DNA from: Acidimicrobiia bacterium UBA1281
GTDB lineage: Bacteria; Actinomycetota; Acidimicrobiia; Actinomarinales; Actinomarinaceae
Direction: 5' to 3'
Length of the DNA stretch: 10,342 nucleotides
Assembly: GCA_002308095.1 (NCBI GenBank)
Contig: DBUV01000035.1
Coordinates: forward strand, 1 to 10,342
Of this stretch, positions 1-6,434 are shown piece by piece. The translations under genes and the position numbers were made by a program. Within the stretch, counting starts at the first letter, position 1, and the number at the start of each line of letters is the position of its first letter. Under the pieces are notes generated by a model, which searched no databases, was not told the origin of the DNA, and saw only the letters and a program-made list of their open reading frames with translations.

Positions 1-543
1 GAGGTAATTTCATTATTTTCAGTCATTGCTAAATCCTTAGGTATGACAGGCATGCAGTCGAAGGATATTGATAAAATTAAAGAAGTTGTCGCATCTGGGA
101 ATCAAGCCGCGTTTCATGATGATTGGTATTGTGTCCTTTCCTCTTCATTACTAATTTTTATTAATAAAAACCTATGGTGTGAACAAACTGCTTCAAATCA
201 AATAAGTTATGGATATTTAAACCTTTCAAATGTTGAGGGTGTGAATTCTTTCAATAATTGGAATTTAGCAATTCCATCAAAAGACCATAACATTTCTATA
301 AGGACACTTATAGATGGAGACAAGATAAAGACTAATGGATCTAATCAAAAAGTAACTGAAGTTATGAGGTCCTTTGGCATTAGGGGGTTAATGAAAGAAG
401 TTTGGCCATTAGTAATCCTTGATGAAGAAATCATTTGGTTACCAGGAATAAGAAAATCAGATATAGCTCTCGACTTTCAAAAAAATGATTATTCACATAT
501 AATAAGTTCTTCTATAGAAAAGAGAAGTATTGAAAATTTCTAA
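1..543 (+). CDS. tilS: tRNA(Ile)-lysidine synthase, C-terminal part (partial at left edge)
   Basis: The reading frame is open from base 1 and ends at TAA 541-543, so about 180 C-terminal residues are visible and the start lies outside the window. TilS uses ATP to attach lysine to C34 of tRNA-Ile(CAU), changing its decoding from AUG to AUA. The N-terminal ATP-pyrophosphatase domain with its SGGxDS loop is not in view, so the call rests on the C-terminal substrate-binding region. There, a segment of the form MRSFGIRGLMKEVWPLV followed by IIWLPGIRKSD matches the family pattern of a basic tRNA-contacting stretch, a WPvv strand and a WvPGxR strand. Position directly before hpt and ftsH is the classical bacterial tilS context and supports the call. 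The last 14 bases overlap hpt. Some other hypothetical protein is possible but unlikely. Confidence 0.8.
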   Translation, partial: EVISLFSVIAKSLGMTGMQSKDIDKIKEVVASGNQAAFHDDWYCVLSSSLLIFINKNLWCEQTASNQISYGYLNLSNVEGVNSFNNWNLAIPSKDHNISIRTLIDGDKIKTNGSNQKVTEVMRSFGIRGLMKEVWPLVILDEEIIWLPGIRKSDIALDFQKNDYSHIISSSIEKRSIENF

Positions 544-1042
544 AACTTTAATATCTCAAGAAGAGATTGAAAATAAAATCTCTGAAATTGCAAATCAAAT
601 TAATTCTAAATACAAAGGACAAGAACTTGTAGTCATTGGTATTTTGAAAGGAGCTTTTATTGTTGTAAGTGATCTTGCTAAACAACTTGAGCTCGATGTA
701 ACTTTTGATTTCATGAGTATTAAATCTTATTATGGGTCCGAGTCAACTGGCCAAGTCAAAATTGTAAAAGATTTAGAGTACGATATCACAGACAAGAATG
801 TATTAATTGTAGAGGATATCTACGACACTGGGCTTACACTCTCAAATCTAAAGAAACTTTTAGAATCAAGAAACCCAAAAAGTATTGAAGTTTTCTGCAT
901 GTTTGTAAAAAAAGAAGTTGCTCAAGATCCAATTGAAATAAACTACAGTGGATTCGAAATTGGCCCTGAGTTTGTTGTTGGATACGGACTTGATTACAAC
1001 GGAAAGCATCGAGAGCTTCCTTATCTGGGTGTACTTTCTTAA
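530..1042 (+). CDS. hpt: Hypoxanthine phosphoribosyltransferase
   Basis: A 170-residue cytosolic purine-salvage enzyme that transfers phosphoribosyl from PRPP to hypoxanthine or guanine, giving IMP or GMP. The PRPP-binding loop VLIVEDIYDTGLTL is at residues 91-104, the cis-peptide motif LKG at 39-41, the flexible loop around SYYGSESTGQVKI at 66-78, and the family C-terminal pattern FVVGYGLDYNGKHRELPY at 148-165. Length is normal. The start is a TTG at 530-532 inside the end of tilS (14-base overlap); homologues begin just before a ..LISxEEI.. segment, which this start preserves. A purine-rich AGAGAAG sits only about 2 bases upstream, so translation is probably coupled to tilS. A closely related guanine or xanthine phosphoribosyltransferase is less likely, because the motifs and the tilS-hpt-ftsH order fit Hpt well. 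Confidence 0.93.
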   Translation: MKISKTLISQEEIENKISEIANQINSKYKGQELVVIGILKGAFIVVSDLAKQLELDVTFDFMSIKSYYGSESTGQVKIVKDLEYDITDKNVLIVEDIYDTGLTLSNLKKLLESRNPKSIEVFCMFVKKEVAQDPIEINYSGFEIGPEFVVGYGLDYNGKHRELPYLGVLS

Positions 1043-1087
1043 ATTTCGTAATTACTTTTAAACGTGTCAGTATTAAATTAAAAGATA

Positions 1088-2941
1088 ATGGAAAATAAAG
1101 AAAAAAATAAAAATAGACCATTTTTTCTATATGCAGCATTAGGGTTGTTAATATTTTTTGGTGTTCAGCAATACAATGAAAATACAAATGCACCCGAACA
1201 AGTTTCATTTTCTGAATTTAAATCTTTAATTGGTGAAAATGCAGTTGCAGAGGCAATTATCAAAGAGCAATCCAATACTGTACATTTTAAAGTCACAGGG
1301 AAGAGCGAGGTTTTCAATACAGAATATCCAGAAGGCTTTGAAGGAGAAGTTTTTCAACTCTTAGTTGATGCAGATATTGAGTTAAGTACTGATACAGAAC
1401 CTGCAGGATTTCAAGACTATTTTATAGCCTTTTTACCATGGCTATTTCTTGCTGGTTTTATGTTTTACATGTTTTCACAAGTTAGGACCAATGGCAATCA
1501 AATTATGCAGTTTGGAAAGTCTAAGGCTAAAGAGATGGATGAAGAGACACCTAAGGTCACATTTAAAGATGTTGCAGGTGCAGAAGAAGCGAAAGAAGAA
1601 CTTGAGGAGATAAAAGAATTTCTTAAATCACCAGAAAAGTTTAACAATCTCGGTGCAAAAATTCCCAAAGGTGTTTTATTAGTAGGGCCACCTGGTACAG
1701 GAAAAACCTTACTAGCCAGAGCTGTAGCCGGAGAATCTAACGTTCCATTTTATAGTATTTCAGGTTCTGATTTTGTAGAAATGTTTGTTGGAGTAGGCGC
1801 AAGCCGTGTAAGGGACTTGTTTAAAAAAGCCAAAGAGTCCTCTCCGGCAATTATTTTCATTGATGAAATTGATGCTGTAGGACGAATGCGAGGTGCAGGT
1901 CTTGGTGGGGGTCATGATGAACGTGAGCAAACATTAAATCAATTACTCGTAGAAATGGATGGCTTTGAGTCTAATCAAGGGGTAATTCTTATGGCAGCAA
2001 CCAATAGACCAGATGTTCTTGATCCTGCCTTATTAAGACCAGGACGATTTGATAGACAAGTAATCGTAGATAGGCCAGATTTAGATGGTAGAACCCAGAT
2101 TCTAAAAGTTCACTCTAAAGATAAACCCCTTGTAAAAACTATTGATTTAAAGACAATAGCTAAACAAACTCCAGGTTTCACAGGGGCTGATTTAGCAAAT
2201 CTATTAAATGAGTCCGCATTATTAGCAGCTAGAAAAAATAAAAAAACTATTTCAAATACAGATATAGAAAACTCCATTGATAGAGTGCTTGCTGGACCTG
2301 AGAAAAAAAGCAGACTTATGAGCGAGGAAGAGAAAAAAATTATTGCTTACCATGAAACTGGACATGCATTAGTTGGTTGGGCACTTCCAAATGCTGACCC
2401 TATTCATAAGGTCACAATAATACCAAGAGGAAGGGCTTTAGGTTACACTCAGGCTTTGCCTGAAAGTGAAAAGTACCTTTCTTCAAAAGCAGAATTAAAA
2501 GATAGATTAGCAATGTTGATGGGCGGAAGAGTTGCTGAAGAAATTGTATTCAAGGACCCTACCACGGGTGCATCAAACGATATTGAAAAAGCCACAGACA
2601 TTGCTAGAAGAATGGTCATGGAGTTTGGGATGAGTGATAAGTTAGGACCAATGTTATTTGGCAAAGGTTCAAATGAAGTATTTCTTGGAAGAGATTACGG
2701 CAGACAGCAAGATTATTCTGATGAGGTAGCTTCTTCGATAGATGATGAAGTAAAAATTCTTCTAAATGACGCACATATAACAGCTGGTAAAATCTTAAAA
2801 AAGTTTAAAAAACAAATGGATGCCATGGTTGATATACTCATGGAAAAAGAGACAATTGATAGAGAAGAAGTTGCTAAAGTTTTTAAGTCCATAAAAAAGG
2901 TTAAGGTTCAAGGGTCTGGTAAAACCTTAAAGCTGGGATAG
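1088..2941 (+). CDS. ftsH: ATP-dependent zinc metalloprotease FtsH
   Basis: A 617-residue membrane-anchored AAA+ protease that unfolds and degrades membrane and regulatory proteins as a hexamer. Domains in order: a short charged N-terminus, membrane segment 1 (about 12-28), an extracytoplasmic region (about 30-108), membrane segment 2 (about 111-130), the AAA+ module and the peptidase domain. Walker A GPPGTGKT is at 200-207, the pore loop MFVGVG at 232-237, Walker B IIFIDEID at 255-262, the second region of homology with RPGRFDR at 317-323, the zinc site HETGH at 422-426, and the third zinc ligand Asp498 within TTGASND. All key residues are present, so it should be active. At 617 residues it is short for the family, with a brief basic tail after the peptidase domain and no long disordered C-terminus as in Mycobacterium. 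A weak AAAAGA lies upstream. Its TAG stop shares one base with the folE GTG. Confidence 0.98.
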   Translation: MENKEKNKNRPFFLYAALGLLIFFGVQQYNENTNAPEQVSFSEFKSLIGENAVAEAIIKEQSNTVHFKVTGKSEVFNTEYPEGFEGEVFQLLVDADIELSTDTEPAGFQDYFIAFLPWLFLAGFMFYMFSQVRTNGNQIMQFGKSKAKEMDEETPKVTFKDVAGAEEAKEELEEIKEFLKSPEKFNNLGAKIPKGVLLVGPPGTGKTLLARAVAGESNVPFYSISGSDFVEMFVGVGASRVRDLFKKAKESSPAIIFIDEIDAVGRMRGAGLGGGHDEREQTLNQLLVEMDGFESNQGVILMAATNRPDVLDPALLRPGRFDRQVIVDRPDLDGRTQILKVHSKDKPLVKTIDLKTIAKQTPGFTGADLANLLNESALLAARKNKKTISNTDIENSIDRVLAGPEKKSRLMSEEEKKIIAYHETGHALVGWALPNADPIHKVTIIPRGRALGYTQALPESEKYLSSKAELKDRLAMLMGGRVAEEIVFKDPTTGASNDIEKATDIARRMVMEFGMSDKLGPMLFGKGSNEVFLGRDYGRQQDYSDEVASSIDDEVKILLNDAHITAGKILKKFKKQMDAMVDILMEKETIDREEVAKVFKSIKKVKVQGSGKTLKLG

Positions 2942-3504
2942 TGAGCAATTTAAATAAGAATGATCGAGATACATTTGAAGGATTATTAGAACTCGTACAA
3001 AACACCACAGGTAAACCTAAAGAAGAATCCTTGGCTATATTGCAAAAATTTTCTACAGAAATACAAAAAAAACTATCAAAAAATTTGGTCACTTCATCTG
3101 AAATTTTTAAAAGTCTAGATAGTGTAACTCACAGTCAGCCAATTTACCTAAGCAATATACCGTTTACAAGTTTATGTGAACATCACTTACTTCCCTTCTT
3201 TGGCACATTTGATATAGCTGTCTTTCCAAAAGATAAAATTGCAGGAATATCTAAATTTAACGATTTAGTAGATTACCTATCGAATAATTTAACTTTACAG
3301 GAGAAGATTACACAATTGGCTTCAGAGATAATTCAAAAAGAATTGGAGCCTGATGGCGTCTTAACAAGAGTAAGAGCTAAACATTTATGTTCAGATTTGA
3401 TGAATCCAAAAAGCTCAACATCAGACGTTATTACAACTTTCAGTACTGGTGTTTATGAATTAGATTATTCACTTAGGGCTGAAGCTTTAGAGAACTTCAA
3501 ATAA
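2941..3504 (+). CDS. folE: GTP cyclohydrolase I family protein (FolE), divergent at the triphosphate site
   Basis: A 187-residue T-fold protein. The family converts GTP to 7,8-dihydroneopterin triphosphate, the first folate step, in a toroidal decamer. Seen: zinc ligands C79 and H82 in LCEHHLLPFFG, third ligand C150 in HLC, catalytic-type His81 and His148, ISK at 103-105, and the guanine-binding-type Glu121 in LQEK. Gap-free local comparison with well-known FolE sequences shows losses: the Arg three residues after ISK (E. coli R139) is D108, and the Arg of HxCxxxRG (E. coli R185) is M154. The N-terminal RVA(K/R)M motif is not recognisable, although K36 may replace its Lys. These residues normally contact the GTP triphosphate. 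The GTG start overlaps the ftsH stop by one base; folP follows after one base. Family assignment is firm, but the exact substrate is less certain. Confidence 0.87.
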   Translation: MSNLNKNDRDTFEGLLELVQNTTGKPKEESLAILQKFSTEIQKKLSKNLVTSSEIFKSLDSVTHSQPIYLSNIPFTSLCEHHLLPFFGTFDIAVFPKDKIAGISKFNDLVDYLSNNLTLQEKITQLASEIIQKELEPDGVLTRVRAKHLCSDLMNPKSSTSDVITTFSTGVYELDYSLRAEALENFK

Positions 3505-3505
3505 T

Positions 3506-4249
3506 TTGTTTTCTTGGAGTAATTTTTTAGGGGAGTTATCAAACAACATCCTTGGAATAGTGAACATCACAAATGATTCATTTACAGATGATGGTTTACT
3601 TAACAAACCAGAAAAAATTCCTCAGGTTTATGAGGCAGCTTCAAAATTAGATATAGATTTTCTCGATATTGGATGCGTCTCCACGAAGCCCAACTTCACG
3701 CCTGTATCAACAGAAGATGAATTAAAGAGGTTAAATACATTCATGAGGTTTAAAAATGATAATTTTCATTATTCAATAGATTCTTTCAACCCCATTGTCG
3801 CACACGAAGCTCTTGAAAATAATTTCTTAGTAGTGAATGATATTTCTGGAGCAAAAGAAGAAAAAATGATTGAAACAGTTAAGAGACATTCAGCAGGGTT
3901 GATAGTTAGTCATAGAAATCAAAATTCATCATCAATTCATGAAAAAATAAACTATAAGGATGTTGTCAGAGATGTAAAAAAAGATCTCAGGTTTCAAGTT
4001 AAAAATATTTTAGACAGAGGTGTAAATAAGAACCAAGTAGCAATCGATCTTGGATTAGGTTTTGCAAAAACTCAAGAAGAGTCTGCTGTATTGCTTGAAT
4101 CTGTTGGAGAATTTGTTGGTGACTATCCATTGGTAGTAGGATATTCAAGAAAAAAATTTACTAGCTTATTACAAGCATCCGAAGATGAACTTCTCACACA
4201 TTGTCAAAACCAGGGCGTATCTTTGGTCAGATTGCACTTCATTGATTAA
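3506..4249 (+). CDS. folP: Dihydropteroate synthase, divergent and short at the C-terminus
   Basis: A 247-residue TIM-barrel enzyme expected to condense 6-hydroxymethyl-dihydropterin diphosphate with p-aminobenzoate. Catalytic-site residues visible: N20 in GIVNITNDSF, D54 in DIG, T60 in STKP, D92 in SIDS, N111-D112 in NDISG, D181 in DLGLGF, S214-K216 in SRK, and R242/H244 in RLH. Several motifs have drifted: TPDSF is TNDSF, STRPG is STKPN, DT is DS and DPGxGF is DLGLGF. The frame stops three residues after the RxH motif, so the usual C-terminal helix is missing. It is still likely to be an active DHPS because the residues themselves remain. The TTG start at 3506-3508 is the only usable one: an in-frame stop at 3488-3490 precedes it and the first conserved strand begins about residue 15. 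One base separates it from folE. Confidence 0.87.
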   Translation: MFSWSNFLGELSNNILGIVNITNDSFTDDGLLNKPEKIPQVYEAASKLDIDFLDIGCVSTKPNFTPVSTEDELKRLNTFMRFKNDNFHYSIDSFNPIVAHEALENNFLVVNDISGAKEEKMIETVKRHSAGLIVSHRNQNSSSIHEKINYKDVVRDVKKDLRFQVKNILDRGVNKNQVAIDLGLGFAKTQEESAVLLESVGEFVGDYPLVVGYSRKKFTSLLQASEDELLTHCQNQGVSLVRLHFID

Positions 4250-4269
4250 AAAATTTGCTAAGCTACTAT
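4242..4269 (+). promoter_or_regulatory. Possible internal promoter before the phosphatase-like gene
   Basis: TTGATT at 4242-4247 and TACTAT at 4264-4269 are separated by 16 bases and each match four of six consensus positions for a housekeeping sigma factor. They lie at the largest gap of the plus-strand gene run (46 bases, 4250-4295) and just ahead of one of its best Shine-Dalgarno sequences. AT-rich DNA yields such matches by chance, so this is only a candidate. Confidence 0.25.
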
Positions 4270-4281
4270 GGTTTAACACCT

Positions 4282-4289
4282 AGGAAAGG
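4282..4289 (+). promoter_or_regulatory. Strong ribosome binding site of the phosphatase-like gene
   Basis: AGGAAAGG ends six bases before the ATG at 4296. Most starts in this window have no comparable Shine-Dalgarno sequence, so this one fixes the start and suggests efficient independent initiation. Confidence 0.7.
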
Positions 4290-4295
4290 CTACAA

Positions 4296-4766
4296 ATGGC
4301 AGGATTAAAACCAAACGATTTTCATTGGATAATCGAAGGAAAATTAGCCGTATCCGAGTGCATAGGTGGCGGAGGATTAACCTCGAGAAAAATCCGAAGA
4401 GAAGAAGAAGTACAGTGGTTAAAAAGTAACGGAATAAATTCAATCTTTTCTTTACTTGAAACAGATTTCAACCTAACAAATTATCAAGAAGTAGGATTTA
4501 GGACATACCATTTTCCATTAACCGATAATCCACCACAAGAATCTATCACTGTGATTTTCGAAGCCATAAAAGAGGCACTTTCAGATAAAGAAAGAAAACT
4601 ACTAATTCATAGAGAATATTTAGATGAAGAGGTGCCAGGCATATTGGCAGGCTATCTAATATATTCAAAGCTTTTGGATGATCCAATATTTTCAAGAACA
4701 ATTCTTGAACGTATTCTGGGCAAACCCCTCTCACCAAAAGCGATTGCGTTAATACCTTCTCCTTAA
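4296..4766 (+). CDS. Dual-specificity-phosphatase-like protein with degenerate active site (pseudophosphatase)
   Basis: A 156-residue cytosolic protein with no signal peptide. The layout resembles a small dual-specificity phosphatase: an N-terminal strand WIIEGKLAVS (11-20), a basic REEEVQWLKSNGI segment (35-47), strand SIFSLL (49-54), a general-acid-like loop PLTDNPP (74-80, D77), then strand KLLIH (101-105) leading into the position of the phosphate loop and a helix GILAGYLIYSKLL (115-127). A working phosphatase has HCxxGxxR there. Here the segment is H105-R106-EYLDE-E112, so the nucleophilic Cys is Arg and the phosphate-binding Arg is Glu. Catalysis by the Cys mechanism is therefore excluded. 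It sits between folP and folB, three bases before folB, which implies a job linked to pterin or folate synthesis, either binding or regulatory, but none can be named. Unrelated ancestry with chance resemblance cannot be ruled out without a structure search. Confidence 0.65.
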   Translation: MAGLKPNDFHWIIEGKLAVSECIGGGGLTSRKIRREEEVQWLKSNGINSIFSLLETDFNLTNYQEVGFRTYHFPLTDNPPQESITVIFEAIKEALSDKERKLLIHREYLDEEVPGILAGYLIYSKLLDDPIFSRTILERILGKPLSPKAIALIPSP

Positions 4767-4769
4767 AAG

Positions 4770-5117
4770 ATGTCTTATGACATAAAGCTTGAAGGGATAA
4801 TCACTAATGGCAAGCATGGCGTTTATGAATCTGAAAAACTAGAACAACAACTTTTTTTAATTGATTTAGTAATAACTCTCGCAAATGAGACAGTCAAAGA
4901 TGATTCAATAGAGTCAACAATTGATTATGAGCAATATGTTGAAAAAGTTGAGTATATTGTCTCATCCTCCACTTTTGACTTAATAGAAACTTTAGCTAAG
5001 TATTTATATGAAAATTTAATAAGTCCAAAGATGGAGAAATTGACGGTTACTGTTCACAAACCAAATACATCGCTCAATAAAAAGACCAAAGACATCAGCG
5101 TTACCTACAGTGGATAA
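4770..5117 (+). CDS. folB: Dihydroneopterin aldolase
   Basis: A 115-residue enzyme of the T-fold superfamily that cleaves 7,8-dihydroneopterin to 6-hydroxymethyl-dihydropterin and glycolaldehyde, the step before FolK. Conserved features: GKHGVYESEK at 14-23 with H16 and E22, Y53 in the TIDY motif (the catalytic-type Tyr), E73 in DLIETLA (pterin-anchoring Glu) and K97 in VHKP (catalytic-type Lys). Length is typical. The ATG follows the stop of the phosphatase-like gene after three bases without a clear ribosome binding site, so translational coupling is likely. Its end overlaps folK by eight bases. Nothing suggests loss of activity, in contrast to the changes in FolE upstream. Confidence 0.93.
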   Translation: MSYDIKLEGIITNGKHGVYESEKLEQQLFLIDLVITLANETVKDDSIESTIDYEQYVEKVEYIVSSSTFDLIETLAKYLYENLISPKMEKLTVTVHKPNTSLNKKTKDISVTYSG

Positions 5118-5583
5118 TTACGAGGGAGTAGTTCTCTCATTAGGATCAAATATTGGTGACCGTGAAGAAAATCTCAGAAATGCCCTTGTTGAGCTTGAAC
5201 TAGTTGGCGAAATAAATTTAATATCCTCACTCTATGAATCAGATCCACTATTAGTAACTGAACAAAGAAGTTTTTACAATATTGTAATTGAAATAACCTA
5301 CACAAAATCAGCCACACATTTATTAAAAGATGTAAAAAGAATAGAAGAAAAAATAGGTAGAACAAAAACATATCGTTACGGCCCCAGAGTTATAGATATA
5401 GACATTATCTTTTTCAAAGCAGAGGTTCATTCCTCAGAAAATTTAATTATTCCGCATTATGACTGGAGTAACCGATTGTTTGTTATAGAGCCATTACGTG
5501 AAATTATCACTACTTTTGACACATCTAACTTAAATATAAATGATCAAAAACTAGAAAAAATAGGTAATATTATTTACAAGTAA
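5110..5583 (+). CDS. folK: 2-amino-4-hydroxy-6-hydroxymethyldihydropteridine pyrophosphokinase
   Basis: A 157-residue kinase that transfers pyrophosphate from ATP to 6-hydroxymethyl-7,8-dihydropterin, making the FolP substrate. The N-terminal LSLGSNIGD (9-17), YESDP (42-46) and FYNIVIEI (55-62) match the family, and the signature RYGPRVIDIDII (89-100) carries the two magnesium-binding aspartates D96 and D98. FVIEPLREI (124-132) is the usual late motif. The GTG start at 5110-5112 lies inside folB in another frame (eight-base overlap); it is only about six codons before the first conserved strand, so a later start would remove part of the fold. No Shine-Dalgarno sequence is visible, consistent with coupling to folB. 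The length matches stand-alone FolK, so there is no fusion with FolB or FolP. Confidence 0.95.
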   Translation: MDNYEGVVLSLGSNIGDREENLRNALVELELVGEINLISSLYESDPLLVTEQRSFYNIVIEITYTKSATHLLKDVKRIEEKIGRTKTYRYGPRVIDIDIIFFKAEVHSSENLIIPHYDWSNRLFVIEPLREIITTFDTSNLNINDQKLEKIGNIIYK

Positions 5584-5587
5584 TTAC

Positions 5588-5611
5588 GGGCACCATAAAG
5601 GGCACGATAAA
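5588..5611 (+). repeat. Tandem 12-base direct repeat in the folK-panC gap
   Basis: GGGCACCATAAA (5588-5599) is followed immediately by GGGCACGATAAA (5600-5611), 11 of 12 bases identical. The two copies fill most of the 29-base gap. AAAGGG at 5597-5602, formed at the junction of the copies, lies ten bases before the panC ATG and is the best ribosome binding site for it. A small duplication that created or doubled the site is the simplest reading. Confidence 0.7.
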
Positions 5612-5612
5612 T

Positions 5613-6434
5613 ATGAAACATTTAAATCAATTAGATAGTGAAATTAACGGACAAGAGCTTTTTTTTATTCCCACTATGGGGTCTTTGCACAAAGGGCATC
5701 TTTCTTTAATTGAAAATGCTAAAACTTTTGGATTAAAAACAATAGTATCTATTTTTGTCAATCCTAAACAATTTAACGACTCTAGTGATTATGAAAAATA
5801 CCCCAGAGATCTTGAAAGAGATTTCCAAAGTTTAAATCAATTAGGAGTTGATATTTTATTTACTCCCAATGAGGATTATATTTATGGCGATAATCTTGTG
5901 AACGTTGTTGACTCTGGAAACATTGGAAAAAAATATGAAGGAAATTCTAGACCTGGACATTTTGACGGAGTTTTAACAGTTGTAAATAGACTTTTCGAGC
6001 TTGTGAAACCAAAGAAAGCTATTTTTGGTAAAAAGGATGCACAGCAGCTATTTTTGATAAAAGAATATGTAAAGAATGAGAAATTAGATATTGAAATACA
6101 TGAAGGAGATATAATTCGAGATTCTAATGGACTAGCTCTTAGCAGTAGAAATCAGCTATTAAGTAATAATGGTCTGGTAACAGCTGGCGGACTAAAGAGA
6201 CATCTAGATACCCTTAAAGAAATATATATTGAAACAGGATCAATAAATGAATCTGTTAACAAAACATTAAATACTTGTCAGGACAGTAAGTTAGATATTG
6301 ATTATCTTCATATTTTAGATAAAGATACTTTCGATGAAGCAACAGAAGAGACTAAGAATGCAATAATTATTATTGCTGGAAAAGTAGAGGGTATTAGGTT
6401 GATAGATAATATAGATTTTAAAGTGGAGTTATAA
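5613..6434 (+). CDS. panC: Pantothenate synthetase (pantoate-beta-alanine ligase)
   Basis: A 273-residue cytosolic enzyme that joins pantoate and beta-alanine through a pantoyl-adenylate intermediate. It has the HIGH-like nucleotide motif within PTMGSLHKGH (20-29), SIFVNPKQF (46-54), YPRDLERD (63-70), the pantoate/ATP segment EGNSRPGHFDGVLTVV (109-124), FGKKDAQQL (138-146, where many homologues have Tyr instead of Ala143) and the KMSKS-like LALSSRN (174-180). All catalytic motifs are intact and length is normal. The ATG is preceded by AAAGGG at ten bases. The product feeds CoaX, whose ATG follows the panC stop without a gap. In Mycobacterium panD, which supplies beta-alanine, sits between the two genes; here it does not. 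Confidence 0.97.
   Translation: MKHLNQLDSEINGQELFFIPTMGSLHKGHLSLIENAKTFGLKTIVSIFVNPKQFNDSSDYEKYPRDLERDFQSLNQLGVDILFTPNEDYIYGDNLVNVVDSGNIGKKYEGNSRPGHFDGVLTVVNRLFELVKPKKAIFGKKDAQQLFLIKEYVKNEKLDIEIHEGDIIRDSNGLALSSRNQLLSNNGLVTAGGLKRHLDTLKEIYIETGSINESVNKTLNTCQDSKLDIDYLHILDKDTFDEATEETKNAIIIIAGKVEGIRLIDNIDFKVEL
6425..6428 (+). promoter_or_regulatory. Ribosome binding site of coaX inside panC
   Basis: GGAG within the last codons of panC ends six bases before the coaX ATG at 6435. It supports that start, which directly abuts the panC TAA at 6432-6434. Confidence 0.65.

Noticed and set aside
1043..1087. Promoter or structured leader ahead of ftsH
   Set aside because: The 45-base gap is AT-rich but holds no convincing promoter pair or hairpin.
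834..1208. Minus-strand open frame of 124 codons across the end of hpt and the start of ftsH
   Set aside because: It is antisense to two well-conserved genes, its translation matches no family, and it is rich in residues expected from reading AT-rich coding DNA backwards.
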